The position numbers were made by a program, and so were the translations under genes. Under the pieces are notes generated by a model, which ran no database searches, was not told the origin of the DNA, and worked only from the letters and a program-made list of their open reading frames with translations. A DNA stretch of 53,270 bases, from contig DAIDHL010000008.1 of assembly GCA_027459745.1 (NCBI GenBank), positions 1 through 53,270 of the forward strand, given 5' to 3'. The DNA is from Candidatus Levyibacteriota bacterium. GTDB taxonomy: Bacteria > Patescibacteriota > Microgenomatia > Levybacterales > UBA12049. This document shows, in pieces, positions 24,138 through 31,314 of the stretch. Within the stretch, counting starts at the first letter, position 1, and each line of letters starts with the position of its first letter.

Positions 24138-25034
24138 ATGAAAAAACCTGTTCTGTTTGCCACCATGCTGCTTCTCACCCTTATTTATGCATTCTGTTTT
24201 ACTGCAATTAAAGCTGGTCTTCCATTTCTCCCTCCATTACTGTTTGGTGGACTACGTGCGCTTCTTGGGGGCATAGTGCTTCTTCTGGTCGTAGGTTTTC
24301 TCAAGCAGTCGTTATTGCCGAAAAACCATGAGTGGAAATGGATCTTTTGGATTGGAGTAACCAGTACCATAACATACGTTGGCATGTTCTTAAGCCCGGG
24401 AAGAACGGGTGCTGGTATAGCCTCAATTCTTGGCAATTTATCACCGCTTTTTACCGTGCTCCTAGCGGCAATTGTATTACATGAAAAACTTTCTCATCGT
24501 TCTCTATTAGCACTTCTTTCAGGAATATTAGGCATACTCTTTATCTCTTACCCTGATTTATTTGGAGAAAATGTTTTTGGCATAACTGGGCTTTTTCTCG
24601 CACTTGCAGCATCAGGAGGAGCAGCAGCAAGTAATATTCTCGTGAAATATATGGGTAAGACGAATGCAATTATCCGAATCAGCGCATGGCAGCTTATTAT
24701 CGGCAGTTTTCCACTTCTGGCAATGTCTTTTTTTACCGAACAAGGAAAACCACTTGTCTGGAACAGCACAGCATTTGGTATTTTGCTGTTTTTGGGAGTA
24801 ATCGGGACAGCGTTTACTACGGCAGTTTGGTATCTTTTAATTCAATACTATAAAGTTGGCAAATTATCATTATTTCTTTTTCTTATTCCAGTTTTTGGTC
24901 TTGGCATAGCAGGAGTTGTATTCAGAGAGCCTTTGCACGGAAATGAATTGTTGGGAATCGGGGTAATCCTTTTTGCCACCCTACTTCTTGTGATTGATTC
25001 CTTAAAAATACGCCCTAGCCCTAGAGACAAATAA
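24138..25034 (+). CDS. EamA/DMT-superfamily transporter
   Basis: This 298-residue protein has about ten hydrophobic segments in two EamA repeats. The first reads IKAGLPFLPPLLFGGLRALL, then YVGMFLSPGRTGAGIASILG and ILHEKLSHRSLLALLSGILG; the second repeat ends near FREPLHGNELLGIGVIL. It is a drug/metabolite-type exporter of unknown substrate. No operator of the two regulons seen here stands before it, and it lies 58 nt after the preceding operon. It may be independent cargo rather than part of the metal system. Confidence 0.85.
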   Translation: MKKPVLFATMLLLTLIYAFCFTAIKAGLPFLPPLLFGGLRALLGGIVLLLVVGFLKQSLLPKNHEWKWIFWIGVTSTITYVGMFLSPGRTGAGIASILGNLSPLFTVLLAAIVLHEKLSHRSLLALLSGILGILFISYPDLFGENVFGITGLFLALAASGGAAASNILVKYMGKTNAIIRISAWQLIIGSFPLLAMSFFTEQGKPLVWNSTAFGILLFLGVIGTAFTTAVWYLLIQYYKVGKLSLFLFLIPVFGLGIAGVVFREPLHGNELLGIGVILFATLLLVIDSLKIRPSPRDK

Positions 25035-25048
25035 AAATTTCAATAGAG

Positions 25049-25086
25049 TTGATATACCTCAATAAAGGCGGATAACATACATCAAC
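25049..25086. promoter_or_regulatory. GTTGAT/ATCAAC inverted repeat before the 25140 gene
   Basis: GTTGAT (25049-25054) and ATCAAC (25081-25086) form an inverted repeat with a 26-nt spacer. The same hexamers make up the 18557 site, and each ATCAAC here and at 18557 is preceded by AC. Spacing to a -10 does not match the other two sites, so a role for the same regulator is only possible. Confidence 0.3.
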
Positions 25087-25139
25087 GTATTTTTCATCCA
25101 TACGGAGTACTATCAGACTAGTTAGGAGGTGAGAGATAT

Positions 25140-25322
25140 ATGACAAATATTCTATTTGCGGTAGTAATTGCCCTTGCCTTTTATGGACTGTTGGTAAGTC
25201 TTGCTCATATGCCATTTTTCGCAACATTTTTGCTCATACCTTTACTGCTTTGTGGAGTAATGATGATGTTTATGATGGGGCATGGGGAAGATAAAAAAGA
25301 ACATACAGCCCATAAGCATTAA
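25140..25322 (+). CDS. DUF2933-like small membrane protein
   Basis: This 60-residue protein has two hydrophobic segments and a tail CGVMMMFMMGHGEDKKEHTA then HKH. The Met run followed by Gly/His is the same design as at 21675-21857. AGGAGGTGAG lies upstream with good spacing. The Met/His tail would face one side of the membrane and could pass Cu(I). It precedes the CPD-type ATPase gene, which has its own operator-bearing promoter in the 63-nt gap. Confidence 0.7.
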   Translation: MTNILFAVVIALAFYGLLVSLAHMPFFATFLLIPLLLCGVMMMFMMGHGEDKKEHTAHKH

Positions 25323-25340
25323 TGTTACTTACAACTATTC

Positions 25341-25353
25341 CTACACTCTGTAG
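25341..25353 (+). promoter_or_regulatory. BlaI-type operator over the -10 of the CPD ATPase gene
   Basis: CTACA-CTC-TGTAG occupies 25341-25353. TACACT at 25343-25348 is a likely -10 inside the repeat; the -35 (TTAATG, about 25320) is poor. The predicted start of transcription is about 30 nt before ATG 25386. It is the most divergent of the four operators, differing in the 3-nt centre (CTC for TAG/CTA). Confidence 0.7.
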
Positions 25354-25385
25354 TAAAGAGTAATCGTATTGTGTTACAGTAAATT

Positions 25386-27614
25386 ATGGACGATAAATCT
25401 ATGACAATGAAAATGTATACCTGTTCCATGCACCCTGAAGTGCAACAAGAAAATCCTGGCTCATGTCCAAAATGTGGGATGAAGCTTGTTGAGACTGAAA
25501 TGAAAATGGATCACAATACAATGAAACATGGTGATCATGTCATGAAGCCAATGTCTCAAATGTCATTCTGGGATAAATTCAAATTGAGTATGACCATGAG
25601 CATGGGTATGGATCATACAGGCCTTGCTGGACGAGAAATGGCAAAACTGATGGAGACTGATATTAGAAACAAATTCTTTTTCTCACTCATTCTCACTATT
25701 CCAATCATTCTTTATTCTCCTCTTGGACAATTTATAGGAATCCATCTTCCCACTCCTCTTCCAGTTCAATTGATTCTTTTTCTCTTAACAACGCCTGTCT
25801 ATTTCTATGGTGGTTGGCTTTTTTTGTATTCTTCAATCCTAGAATTAAAACATCACAAATTGGGAATGTCTGTGCTTATCGCTGTCGGGATATCAACCGC
25901 ATATATTTTTAGTATTATTTTTAATTTCTTGGGAGGTTCTGATTCATTTTATGATGCTGCTGCAATGCTTATTACCTTTGTCTTGTTTGGACACTGGATG
26001 GAAATGAAATCTCGGCGTGGGACGACCGATGCGCTGCAAGCATTGTTTAATCTTGTTCCTCCACAAGCTAGACTCCTTAAAGACGGAAATGAAATACTTG
26101 TCTCGACAAGTGAAGTAACCATTGGGAATATTCTTATCCTTAAGCCGGGGGATAAAGTCCCGGTTGATGGAGAAATTGTCGAAGGCATAACAACCATTGA
26201 TGAATCACTCGTCACGGGCGAGTCTCTTCCTGTACAAAAGACAATTGGTGACAGCGTTATTGGAGGATCAATTAATCAGTCTGGATCAGTACGATTCAAA
26301 GCAATAAAAGTAGGAAGTGATACAGCCCTGGCACAAATTGTCAAAATGGTTGAGACAGCACAAAATTCAAAAGCTCCCGGACAGCGGCTTGCTGACCGCT
26401 TCGCAACCTATCTTGTCATTATTGCCGTTGGAAGTGGTCTCCTCACTTTTGGTGTATGGTTTCTTATACTTGGGCAACCATTGCTTATGGCATTAACGTT
26501 TGCGATATCCGCTGTTGTTATTGCCTGTCCTGATGCGTTAGGACTCGCAACACCTACCGCAGTTGCTGTTGGCACAGGACTTGGAGCAAAACACAATATT
26601 TTGATTAAAGATGCTGCAACTCTTGAACAAGTATCAAAAGTACAAGCAGTTGTTATGGATAAGACAGGGACGCTTACGGAAGGAAAACCGAAGATTACTG
26701 AAATAAAAACAATTACAGGCATATCGGAAAACGAGGCACTTCAGTTTATTGGCGCAGCAGAATCAAAATCATCACATCCCTTAAGTACCGCAGTACTCAC
26801 TGCACTTAAAGAGAAAAATTTATCAGTCCCAACACAGATTGAGAAATTTGAAAATTTAGCTGGACTGGGCGTAAAAGCAATAATAACTGGAAAAGTAGTA
26901 CTTGTTGGAACTGTTAAACTATTAGAAAAAGAACATATTGATGTTACACCACTTAGTGATCAGATAAATCTGTTTCTTATGAAAGGTGAAACCGTCATGG
27001 TACTTGCTGTGGATGGGAAAATTGCAGCAGTAGTTGGTGCAGCAGATCCAATAAAACCAACTGCTAAACAAGCAATTAATCGGATGAATGAGCTTGGTAT
27101 TGAGACTGCCATGATAACTGGTGATAATGAGAAAACAGCACAGGCAGTTGCTAAACAATTGGGTATTAAACGAGTTTTTGCAGACGTATTACCTGCTGAC
27201 AAGGCAAATTATGTTAAACAATTGCAGGATGAAGGAAGGTTTGTGGCAATGGTTGGCGATGGTGTGAATGATGCACCAGCCTTAGCACAAGCAAATATTG
27301 GTATAGCCATCGGAGCAGGAACTGATGTTGCCATAGAAACTGCAAAAGTGGTGTTAATGAAATCTGATCCAGCTGATATTTTGCGAGCGATAAAACTTTC
27401 TAAAGCTACTGTTCGAAAAATGAAGCAGAATCTTTTCTGGGCATCAATTTATAATGTGCTCGCTATTCCAATTGCAGCTGGCATTCTCTATCCTTCTTTC
27501 CATATCCTTCTTCAGCCAGAAATAGCAGCACTAATGATGAGTATTTCATCAATTATTGTTGCGACAAATGCGGTACTGTTAAATAGGGCGGAGAAGAGTT
27601 TAATCACCATATGA
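25386..27614 (+). CDS. P1B-type heavy-metal ATPase with N-terminal MYTCSMHPEV domain and CPD motif
   Basis: This 742-residue pump has a short metal-binding domain at its start (MYTCSMHPEV, then CPKCGMKL), eight predicted membrane helices, TGES phosphatase loop, DKTGT (D425) and a GDGVNDAP hinge. The membrane motif is CPD (C381-P382-D383) rather than the CPC of CopA or CPH of CopB, so ion preference is uncertain: Cu(I), Cu(II) or another soft metal. The nucleotide-domain HP motif (SSHPLS) is intact. A linker of Met/His repeats (MKMDHNTMKHGDH) precedes the first helix. It is probably controlled by the repressor binding at 25341. Confidence 0.9.
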   Translation: MDDKSMTMKMYTCSMHPEVQQENPGSCPKCGMKLVETEMKMDHNTMKHGDHVMKPMSQMSFWDKFKLSMTMSMGMDHTGLAGREMAKLMETDIRNKFFFSLILTIPIILYSPLGQFIGIHLPTPLPVQLILFLLTTPVYFYGGWLFLYSSILELKHHKLGMSVLIAVGISTAYIFSIIFNFLGGSDSFYDAAAMLITFVLFGHWMEMKSRRGTTDALQALFNLVPPQARLLKDGNEILVSTSEVTIGNILILKPGDKVPVDGEIVEGITTIDESLVTGESLPVQKTIGDSVIGGSINQSGSVRFKAIKVGSDTALAQIVKMVETAQNSKAPGQRLADRFATYLVIIAVGSGLLTFGVWFLILGQPLLMALTFAISAVVIACPDALGLATPTAVAVGTGLGAKHNILIKDAATLEQVSKVQAVVMDKTGTLTEGKPKITEIKTITGISENEALQFIGAAESKSSHPLSTAVLTALKEKNLSVPTQIEKFENLAGLGVKAIITGKVVLVGTVKLLEKEHIDVTPLSDQINLFLMKGETVMVLAVDGKIAAVVGAADPIKPTAKQAINRMNELGIETAMITGDNEKTAQAVAKQLGIKRVFADVLPADKANYVKQLQDEGRFVAMVGDGVNDAPALAQANIGIAIGAGTDVAIETAKVVLMKSDPADILRAIKLSKATVRKMKQNLFWASIYNVLAIPIAAGILYPSFHILLQPEIAALMMSISSIIVATNAVLLNRAEKSLITI

Positions 27615-27615
27615 T

Positions 27616-27680
27616 TATACATAAATAGAGTAATTTTTTTAGGCTACAGTAGTAATAAATCAAGGACGTATTTATGTATA
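27616..27680. repeat. 12-bp inverted repeat in intergenic gap
   Basis: TATACATAAATA (27616-27627) and TATTTATGTATA (27669-27680) are perfect inverted copies with 41 nt between. The loop includes a T-run then GGCTACAGTAGTA, which partly resembles the BlaI-type operator. It lies just after the ATPase gene. It could be a long-stem terminator, a remnant of a small insertion, or chance in AT-rich DNA. No transposase is nearby. The rest of the gap to 27775 shows nothing recognisable. Confidence 0.4.
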
Positions 27681-27775
27681 CCTTCCTCTGGAGAGTATTA
27701 ATGGCAGGCCTGTTTTGAGAATCCTGAAACCTACAAAATAGCCGTTTATACCATTTTGAACTCGTCTTTTACTTA

Positions 27776-27827
27776 TTGACAAAATAATTTCATCTGCGTA
27801 CTATCTGAATAGATGCTCAAATAGATA
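27776..27827 (+). promoter_or_regulatory. Promoter and candidate ArsR operator of the CDF operon
   Basis: TTGACA (27776-27781) and TACTAT (27799-27804) are 17 nt apart. An imperfect inverted repeat with outer arms TATCT/AGATA spans 27802-27827, overlapping the -10 and ending just before ATG 27829. Position and shape suit autoregulation by the ArsR-family protein encoded immediately downstream. Confidence 0.55.
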
Positions 27828-27828
27828 A

Positions 27829-28200
27829 ATGCATAAAGATGTATTAGAACCAATCAACAAAGCTGCTGTTCAAAATGTACAGTTGCCACAAAAGGCAGTA
27901 TTTGATCATGTTGTGGAATGTTTTAAAGCATTGGGAGAAGGTACACGGGCAAAAATCCTGTATGCTCTGCAAGAGGAACCATTGTGCGTACGAGATTTAG
28001 CAATTGTTGTAGGTATTTCAGAATCAGGTATTTCCCATCAGTTGAGTGAATTAAAAGACAAACACTTAGTAAAAGTAGAAAGACAAGGAAACGTTATGTA
28101 TTACGCAATTGCTTATGAGCATCTATACAACCTTCTGAAAGAAGCAGAGTACTATGCGGATCATATAATCAGTGGTCATCCAGACCATCCAAAGAAATAA
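27829..28200 (+). CDS. ArsR/SmtB-family metal-responsive repressor
   Basis: This 123-residue protein has the ArsR winged helix: AKILYALQEEPLCVRDLAIV, then VGISESGISHQLSELKDKHL and a VKVERQGNVMYYAI wing. The ELCVRDLA-like motif in the family carries metal ligands; here EPLCVRDLA has one Cys. The C-terminus ends EYYADHIISGHPDHPKK, with His and Asp that could form the CzrA/SmtB-type zinc site. It is 2 nt before the CDF exporter gene, so it probably derepresses export when metal is high. Confidence 0.9.
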   Translation: MHKDVLEPINKAAVQNVQLPQKAVFDHVVECFKALGEGTRAKILYALQEEPLCVRDLAIVVGISESGISHQLSELKDKHLVKVERQGNVMYYAIAYEHLYNLLKEAEYYADHIISGHPDHPKK

Positions 28201-28202
28201 AT

Positions 28203-29123
28203 ATGAATAAAGCTATACCTAATGAACAAGAACATGGACATTCCCATGGGACAATAGATGCAACACTTTTTACTTCTCAAAAAGGTCTTCGCGCTGTAAT
28301 GTCTTCTTCAGTTATCCTTTTTGTTGGATCACTCTTTCAACTCGTTGTCGTATTGCTATCGGGGAGTGTGTCACTTCTCTCTGATACAATCCATAATTTT
28401 GGTGATGGTGCAACAGCAATACCGCTAAGTATTGCATTTCTTTTAGGACGTAAAAAACCAACAGTCCGTTTTAATTATGGCTATGGTAAAGCAGAAGATC
28501 TTGCTGGAGTTACCATTCTTATCTTCATGTTAGCAAGTGCTGCTTATGTAGCATATGTATCAATTGATCGTTTATTTCATCCATACACTCCAACCCATCT
28601 TTGGGTAGTAGCAATTGCATCTCTTGTTGGGTTTGGAATTAACGAAGGAGCTGCATGGTTTCGTATCAGGGTAGGAAAAGAAATTAAAAGCGAAGCGTTA
28701 ATTGCTGACGGGAAACATGCTCGTATAGATGGCATTACGAGTCTTTCTGTACTTATTGGTGCTTTAGGAACATATTTAGGGTATCCGATCGTTGATCCAA
28801 TTGTTGGACTCTGCATCACTGCTCTTATTCTTCATACAGTTTGGGAATCCGCAGGTCCTGTATTTACCAGATTATTAGATGGTGTAGATCCAGAAATAGC
28901 GCATCAAGTCAAACACGCAGTTGAAGAAGTAAAAGAGGTTAAAGAAATCGAATCTATTCATATACGTTGGTTAGGACATACGCTCTCAATAGAAGTAACG
29001 ATTTGTGTGGATGCAACATTAACTGTTGCACAGGGACATGCAATTGCTGAAGAGGTACATGGTGAATTACATGAACACTTCCCTCATTTAACCCATTTAT
29101 CTGTACATGTTGATCCGCACTAA
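28203..29123 (+). CDS. Cation diffusion facilitator (CDF) metal exporter
   Basis: This 306-residue protein begins with a His-rich stretch (EHGHSHGT), has six helices, and carries SLLSDTIHNFGDGATAI in helix 2 and DGKHARIDGITSL in helix 5. These are close to the HxxxD metal-site pattern of zinc-exporting CDFs; in helix 2 the ligands appear as D-x3-N/H-x-x-D. A cytoplasmic domain follows, ending THLSVHVDPH. It forms a two-gene operon with an ArsR regulator, the CzrA-CzrB-like arrangement. Zn(II) is the most likely substrate, with Co(II) or Cd(II) possible. Confidence 0.9.
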   Translation: MNKAIPNEQEHGHSHGTIDATLFTSQKGLRAVMSSSVILFVGSLFQLVVVLLSGSVSLLSDTIHNFGDGATAIPLSIAFLLGRKKPTVRFNYGYGKAEDLAGVTILIFMLASAAYVAYVSIDRLFHPYTPTHLWVVAIASLVGFGINEGAAWFRIRVGKEIKSEALIADGKHARIDGITSLSVLIGALGTYLGYPIVDPIVGLCITALILHTVWESAGPVFTRLLDGVDPEIAHQVKHAVEEVKEVKEIESIHIRWLGHTLSIEVTICVDATLTVAQGHAIAEEVHGELHEHFPHLTHLSVHVDPH

Positions 29124-29148
29124 ATATACGAGTTCTGTTTGAAGAGAT

Positions 29149-29367
29149 TTAGTTATTTACTGGCACTGCATCATACCCTGCCTTTTTAATTGTTGCAATA
29201 ATTTCTTCTTCTGATATCTTTTGTGGATCAAATTCTACTTCTGTCTCTTGCTTTGCATAACTTGTTTTAGCTTCTTTTACTTTTTCTGTATCTTCCAATT
29301 CTCCATCTATATTCATGGCGCAACTTGTACAATGCATCCCTGTTATTTTAAATTTTTTCTTATTCAT
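29149..29367 (-). CDS. copZ: CopZ-like HMA metallochaperone
   Basis: A 72-residue free-standing heavy-metal-associated domain. ITGMHCTSCAMNIDG contains the metal pair C13 and C16, and the C-terminal GYDAV is the usual end of the fold. Known CopZ proteins hand Cu(I) to CopA and CsoR or CopY. GGGGGTGATG precedes its ATG. It lies 7 nt after the DsbD-like/cupredoxin gene on the same strand, so it is probably the last gene of the operon with the 30544 operator. Confidence 0.9.
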   Translation of the reverse strand: MNKKKFKITGMHCTSCAMNIDGELEDTEKVKEAKTSYAKQETEVEFDPQKISEEEIIATIKKAGYDAVPVNN

Positions 29368-29374
29368 ATTAACA

Positions 29375-30535
29375 TCACCCCCTAATTACGTGTATCTCCC
29401 CCCGATACATTCCCATACTACACATAAATGAAATATCGCCAGGTTGACTCGGAGCAGTAAATGCAATCGTACCAGATGTTCCCATAGGTACACTTTTTTG
29501 TATACCCAAGCTTGGAATTGTGAACGTTTGTGTACATCCTTGTCCCCCTGTATTTGTTAAATGAAGAGTAATTGGAGTACCAGCTTTTACCGTTAAGTTA
29601 TTTGGGTTGTATCCACTTGCAGTAATTTCAACTTTTGCATCACTCACAGCATTTGCTACCGCAACTACCCCTGTATTACCGTTACATGTACTCACTATAC
29701 ACCAAACGGAAGTAAAAAAATTATCTAAGGTATACTTACTTCCCGTGAGTGCAAGCGCATTATTTGCATTATAGACAGCTAAAAGAATAATGGCATATGC
29801 TGCGAAACGCATAAATTTTTGGTTTAAAGAATCTCCTAATCTGGTCGCAAAATACCCAAGAAGGAAAAAAACAGGAGAAGTACCAAGAATAAAAGCAAAA
29901 AGAATTAATGCTCCAGTAATAGGCTTACCACTCGCAATAGCCAGTGCCATCATGGCTTGTGTAGTGCCACAGGGAATAAAGACAGTGAATGCGCCAAGAA
30001 GACCAGGAGCAAACATATCCTTACTTTTTGATTGTTTTCGAACGAGACGAGTCAAAAATCTTGGCGGCTGGATAACAAAATAACGAAAAATAGGATGGAC
30101 ATTTAAAATATTCAAGGCTGTTCCAACCATAAATATTGCTACAGCGAATTGGAGAATCGTTCGCAAAGTTAAAGATAACTGGAACGCTGAACCGAGAAAT
30201 CCTAGTAGTAAGCCAAGTAGTGTATAGGCAATAAGTTTTGCACCAAGAAATGTCAAAATTGGCATTGCAGAACCTGTTTTTACTTTGTCAGATAAACGCT
30301 CTTCTTCACGCTGTGCAATCGTTGCTGCAAGCAATCCTCCTTGTACTGCCATGCACGTGAGTCCTCCTGTGATAAGTCCTGTTAGGAAAATCGCCCAAAG
30401 ACTGGTGCTTCCGGTTGTTCCTCCGACTGATCCTGCAAATTGATTTAAAACTAATAACAATGCAATGACTCCAATAGAAGTAGCAACCGTTATTTTTAGA
30501 GTAGATTTTTTTATGCGTATTGTCGTTGTTTGCAT
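29375..30535 (-). CDS. DsbD-like/TauE-type membrane protein fused to a cupredoxin
   Basis: This 386-residue protein has an N-terminal signal-like helix (about 15-32), a polytopic domain of about six helices with GLTCMAVQGG (helix start) and FIPCGTTQAMM in the second half, the DsbD_2/sulfite-exporter-like pattern with one Cys per half. An outer cupredoxin-like domain starts near 300, with GQGCTQTFTIP and FMCSMGMYRGEI supplying Cys and Met ligands. The membrane part could carry electrons or metal to the cupredoxin. It is preceded by an operator (30544-30556) and followed by copZ. Confidence 0.85.
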   Translation of the reverse strand: MQTTTIRIKKSTLKITVATSIGVIALLLVLNQFAGSVGGTTGSTSLWAIFLTGLITGGLTCMAVQGGLLAATIAQREEERLSDKVKTGSAMPILTFLGAKLIAYTLLGLLLGFLGSAFQLSLTLRTILQFAVAIFMVGTALNILNVHPIFRYFVIQPPRFLTRLVRKQSKSKDMFAPGLLGAFTVFIPCGTTQAMMALAIASGKPITGALILFAFILGTSPVFFLLGYFATRLGDSLNQKFMRFAAYAIILLAVYNANNALALTGSKYTLDNFFTSVWCIVSTCNGNTGVVAVANAVSDAKVEITASGYNPNNLTVKAGTPITLHLTNTGGQGCTQTFTIPSLGIQKSVPMGTSGTIAFTAPSQPGDISFMCSMGMYRGEIHVIRG

Positions 30536-30543
30536 AGTGTCTC

Positions 30544-30578
30544 CTACATAGTGTAGTATTTAAAATTAGATTTTACAA
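30544..30578 (-). promoter_or_regulatory. Promoter plus BlaI-type operator of the DsbD-like/copZ operon
   Basis: CTACA-TAG-TGTAG occupies 30544-30556. On the minus strand -10 TACACT (rc of 30550-30555) lies within it and -35 TTGTAA (rc of 30573-30578) is 17 nt away. The end of the palindrome gives AGGAG a few bases before the ATG, so operator and ribosome site may coincide. Confidence 0.78.
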
Positions 30579-30590
30579 TATCGTAAATAA

Positions 30591-31313
30591 TTAGCCTACA
30601 CTAATAATAGTAAAGGCTTCGCCATATTCTAAATTTGCTCTTTTACCAGTATCCTGTGACATATTTTTCCAGCTTTTTCGCAATTGTTCTCGATCAGTCA
30701 TTTGGCTCTTATGTTCTAATCGTGCGTTTACTTTTCGTTCAAAACCCTCTTCAATATCGATATAATTCGTAGCGTTCGCACTTGCAAACATCCAGATTGT
30801 TTTAACGATGTGGGGTTGTACGCTATCTTTTAATTGTTCAGGAAACATATTTTTATCTCTTGCTAAAGGATAGACGCTATCAAGTGTTGCTCTTCCAACT
30901 GCTCTATGATCTGGATGACTGATGTAGAGCGGTAAACTAAATTCAGGGTCATATGTAAAGACTACTGATGGTTTCCATTGTCGTACATACCATACTATTT
31001 TCTCTCGTAATTCTTTTGTATTTTCGACTTCTCCATCTGGTACACGAAGAAACACTACTTCTTCAACTCCAAAAATTTTACTTGCAGCAATTGCTTCGTT
31101 TTCTCTCAAAGAGTTTTTTCGTGTTCCATTATCTCCCGATGTGACAAGTAATAATCTCACTGAACAGTTATTATCTTTTGCTAAAGCAATAGTTCCTGCA
31201 CATTCGCTCTCAATATCATCAGGATGAGCGGAGACTACCATAATCATTTCGTTTTGTGGTGGTTTTATGATTTTATTCTCTGTTTCCAGCCAATATTGTA
31301 ACCCTGTTTTCAT
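30591..31313 (-). CDS. PIG-L/LmbE-family deacetylase
   Basis: This 240-residue protein carries the zinc motif AHPDDIES (H30, D32, D33) and the second motif SHPDHRAVG, both characteristic of PIG-L/LmbE N-acetylglucosamine deacetylases. The family includes BshB and MshB of bacillithiol and mycothiol biosynthesis. It lacks a signal peptide, so it is cytoplasmic. It lies 1 nt after copA. No other low-molecular-weight thiol genes are in the window, so a thiol role is speculative. The substrate is unknown. Confidence 0.88.
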   Translation of the reverse strand: MKTGLQYWLETENKIIKPPQNEMIMVVSAHPDDIESECAGTIALAKDNNCSVRLLLVTSGDNGTRKNSLRENEAIAASKIFGVEEVVFLRVPDGEVENTKELREKIVWYVRQWKPSVVFTYDPEFSLPLYISHPDHRAVGRATLDSVYPLARDKNMFPEQLKDSVQPHIVKTIWMFASANATNYIDIEEGFERKVNARLEHKSQMTDREQLRKSWKNMSQDTGKRANLEYGEAFTIISVG

Positions 31314-31314
31314 A

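Noticed and set aside
27705-27712. CAGGCCTG palindrome.
   Set aside because: Eight bases, single copy, no neighbouring signal.
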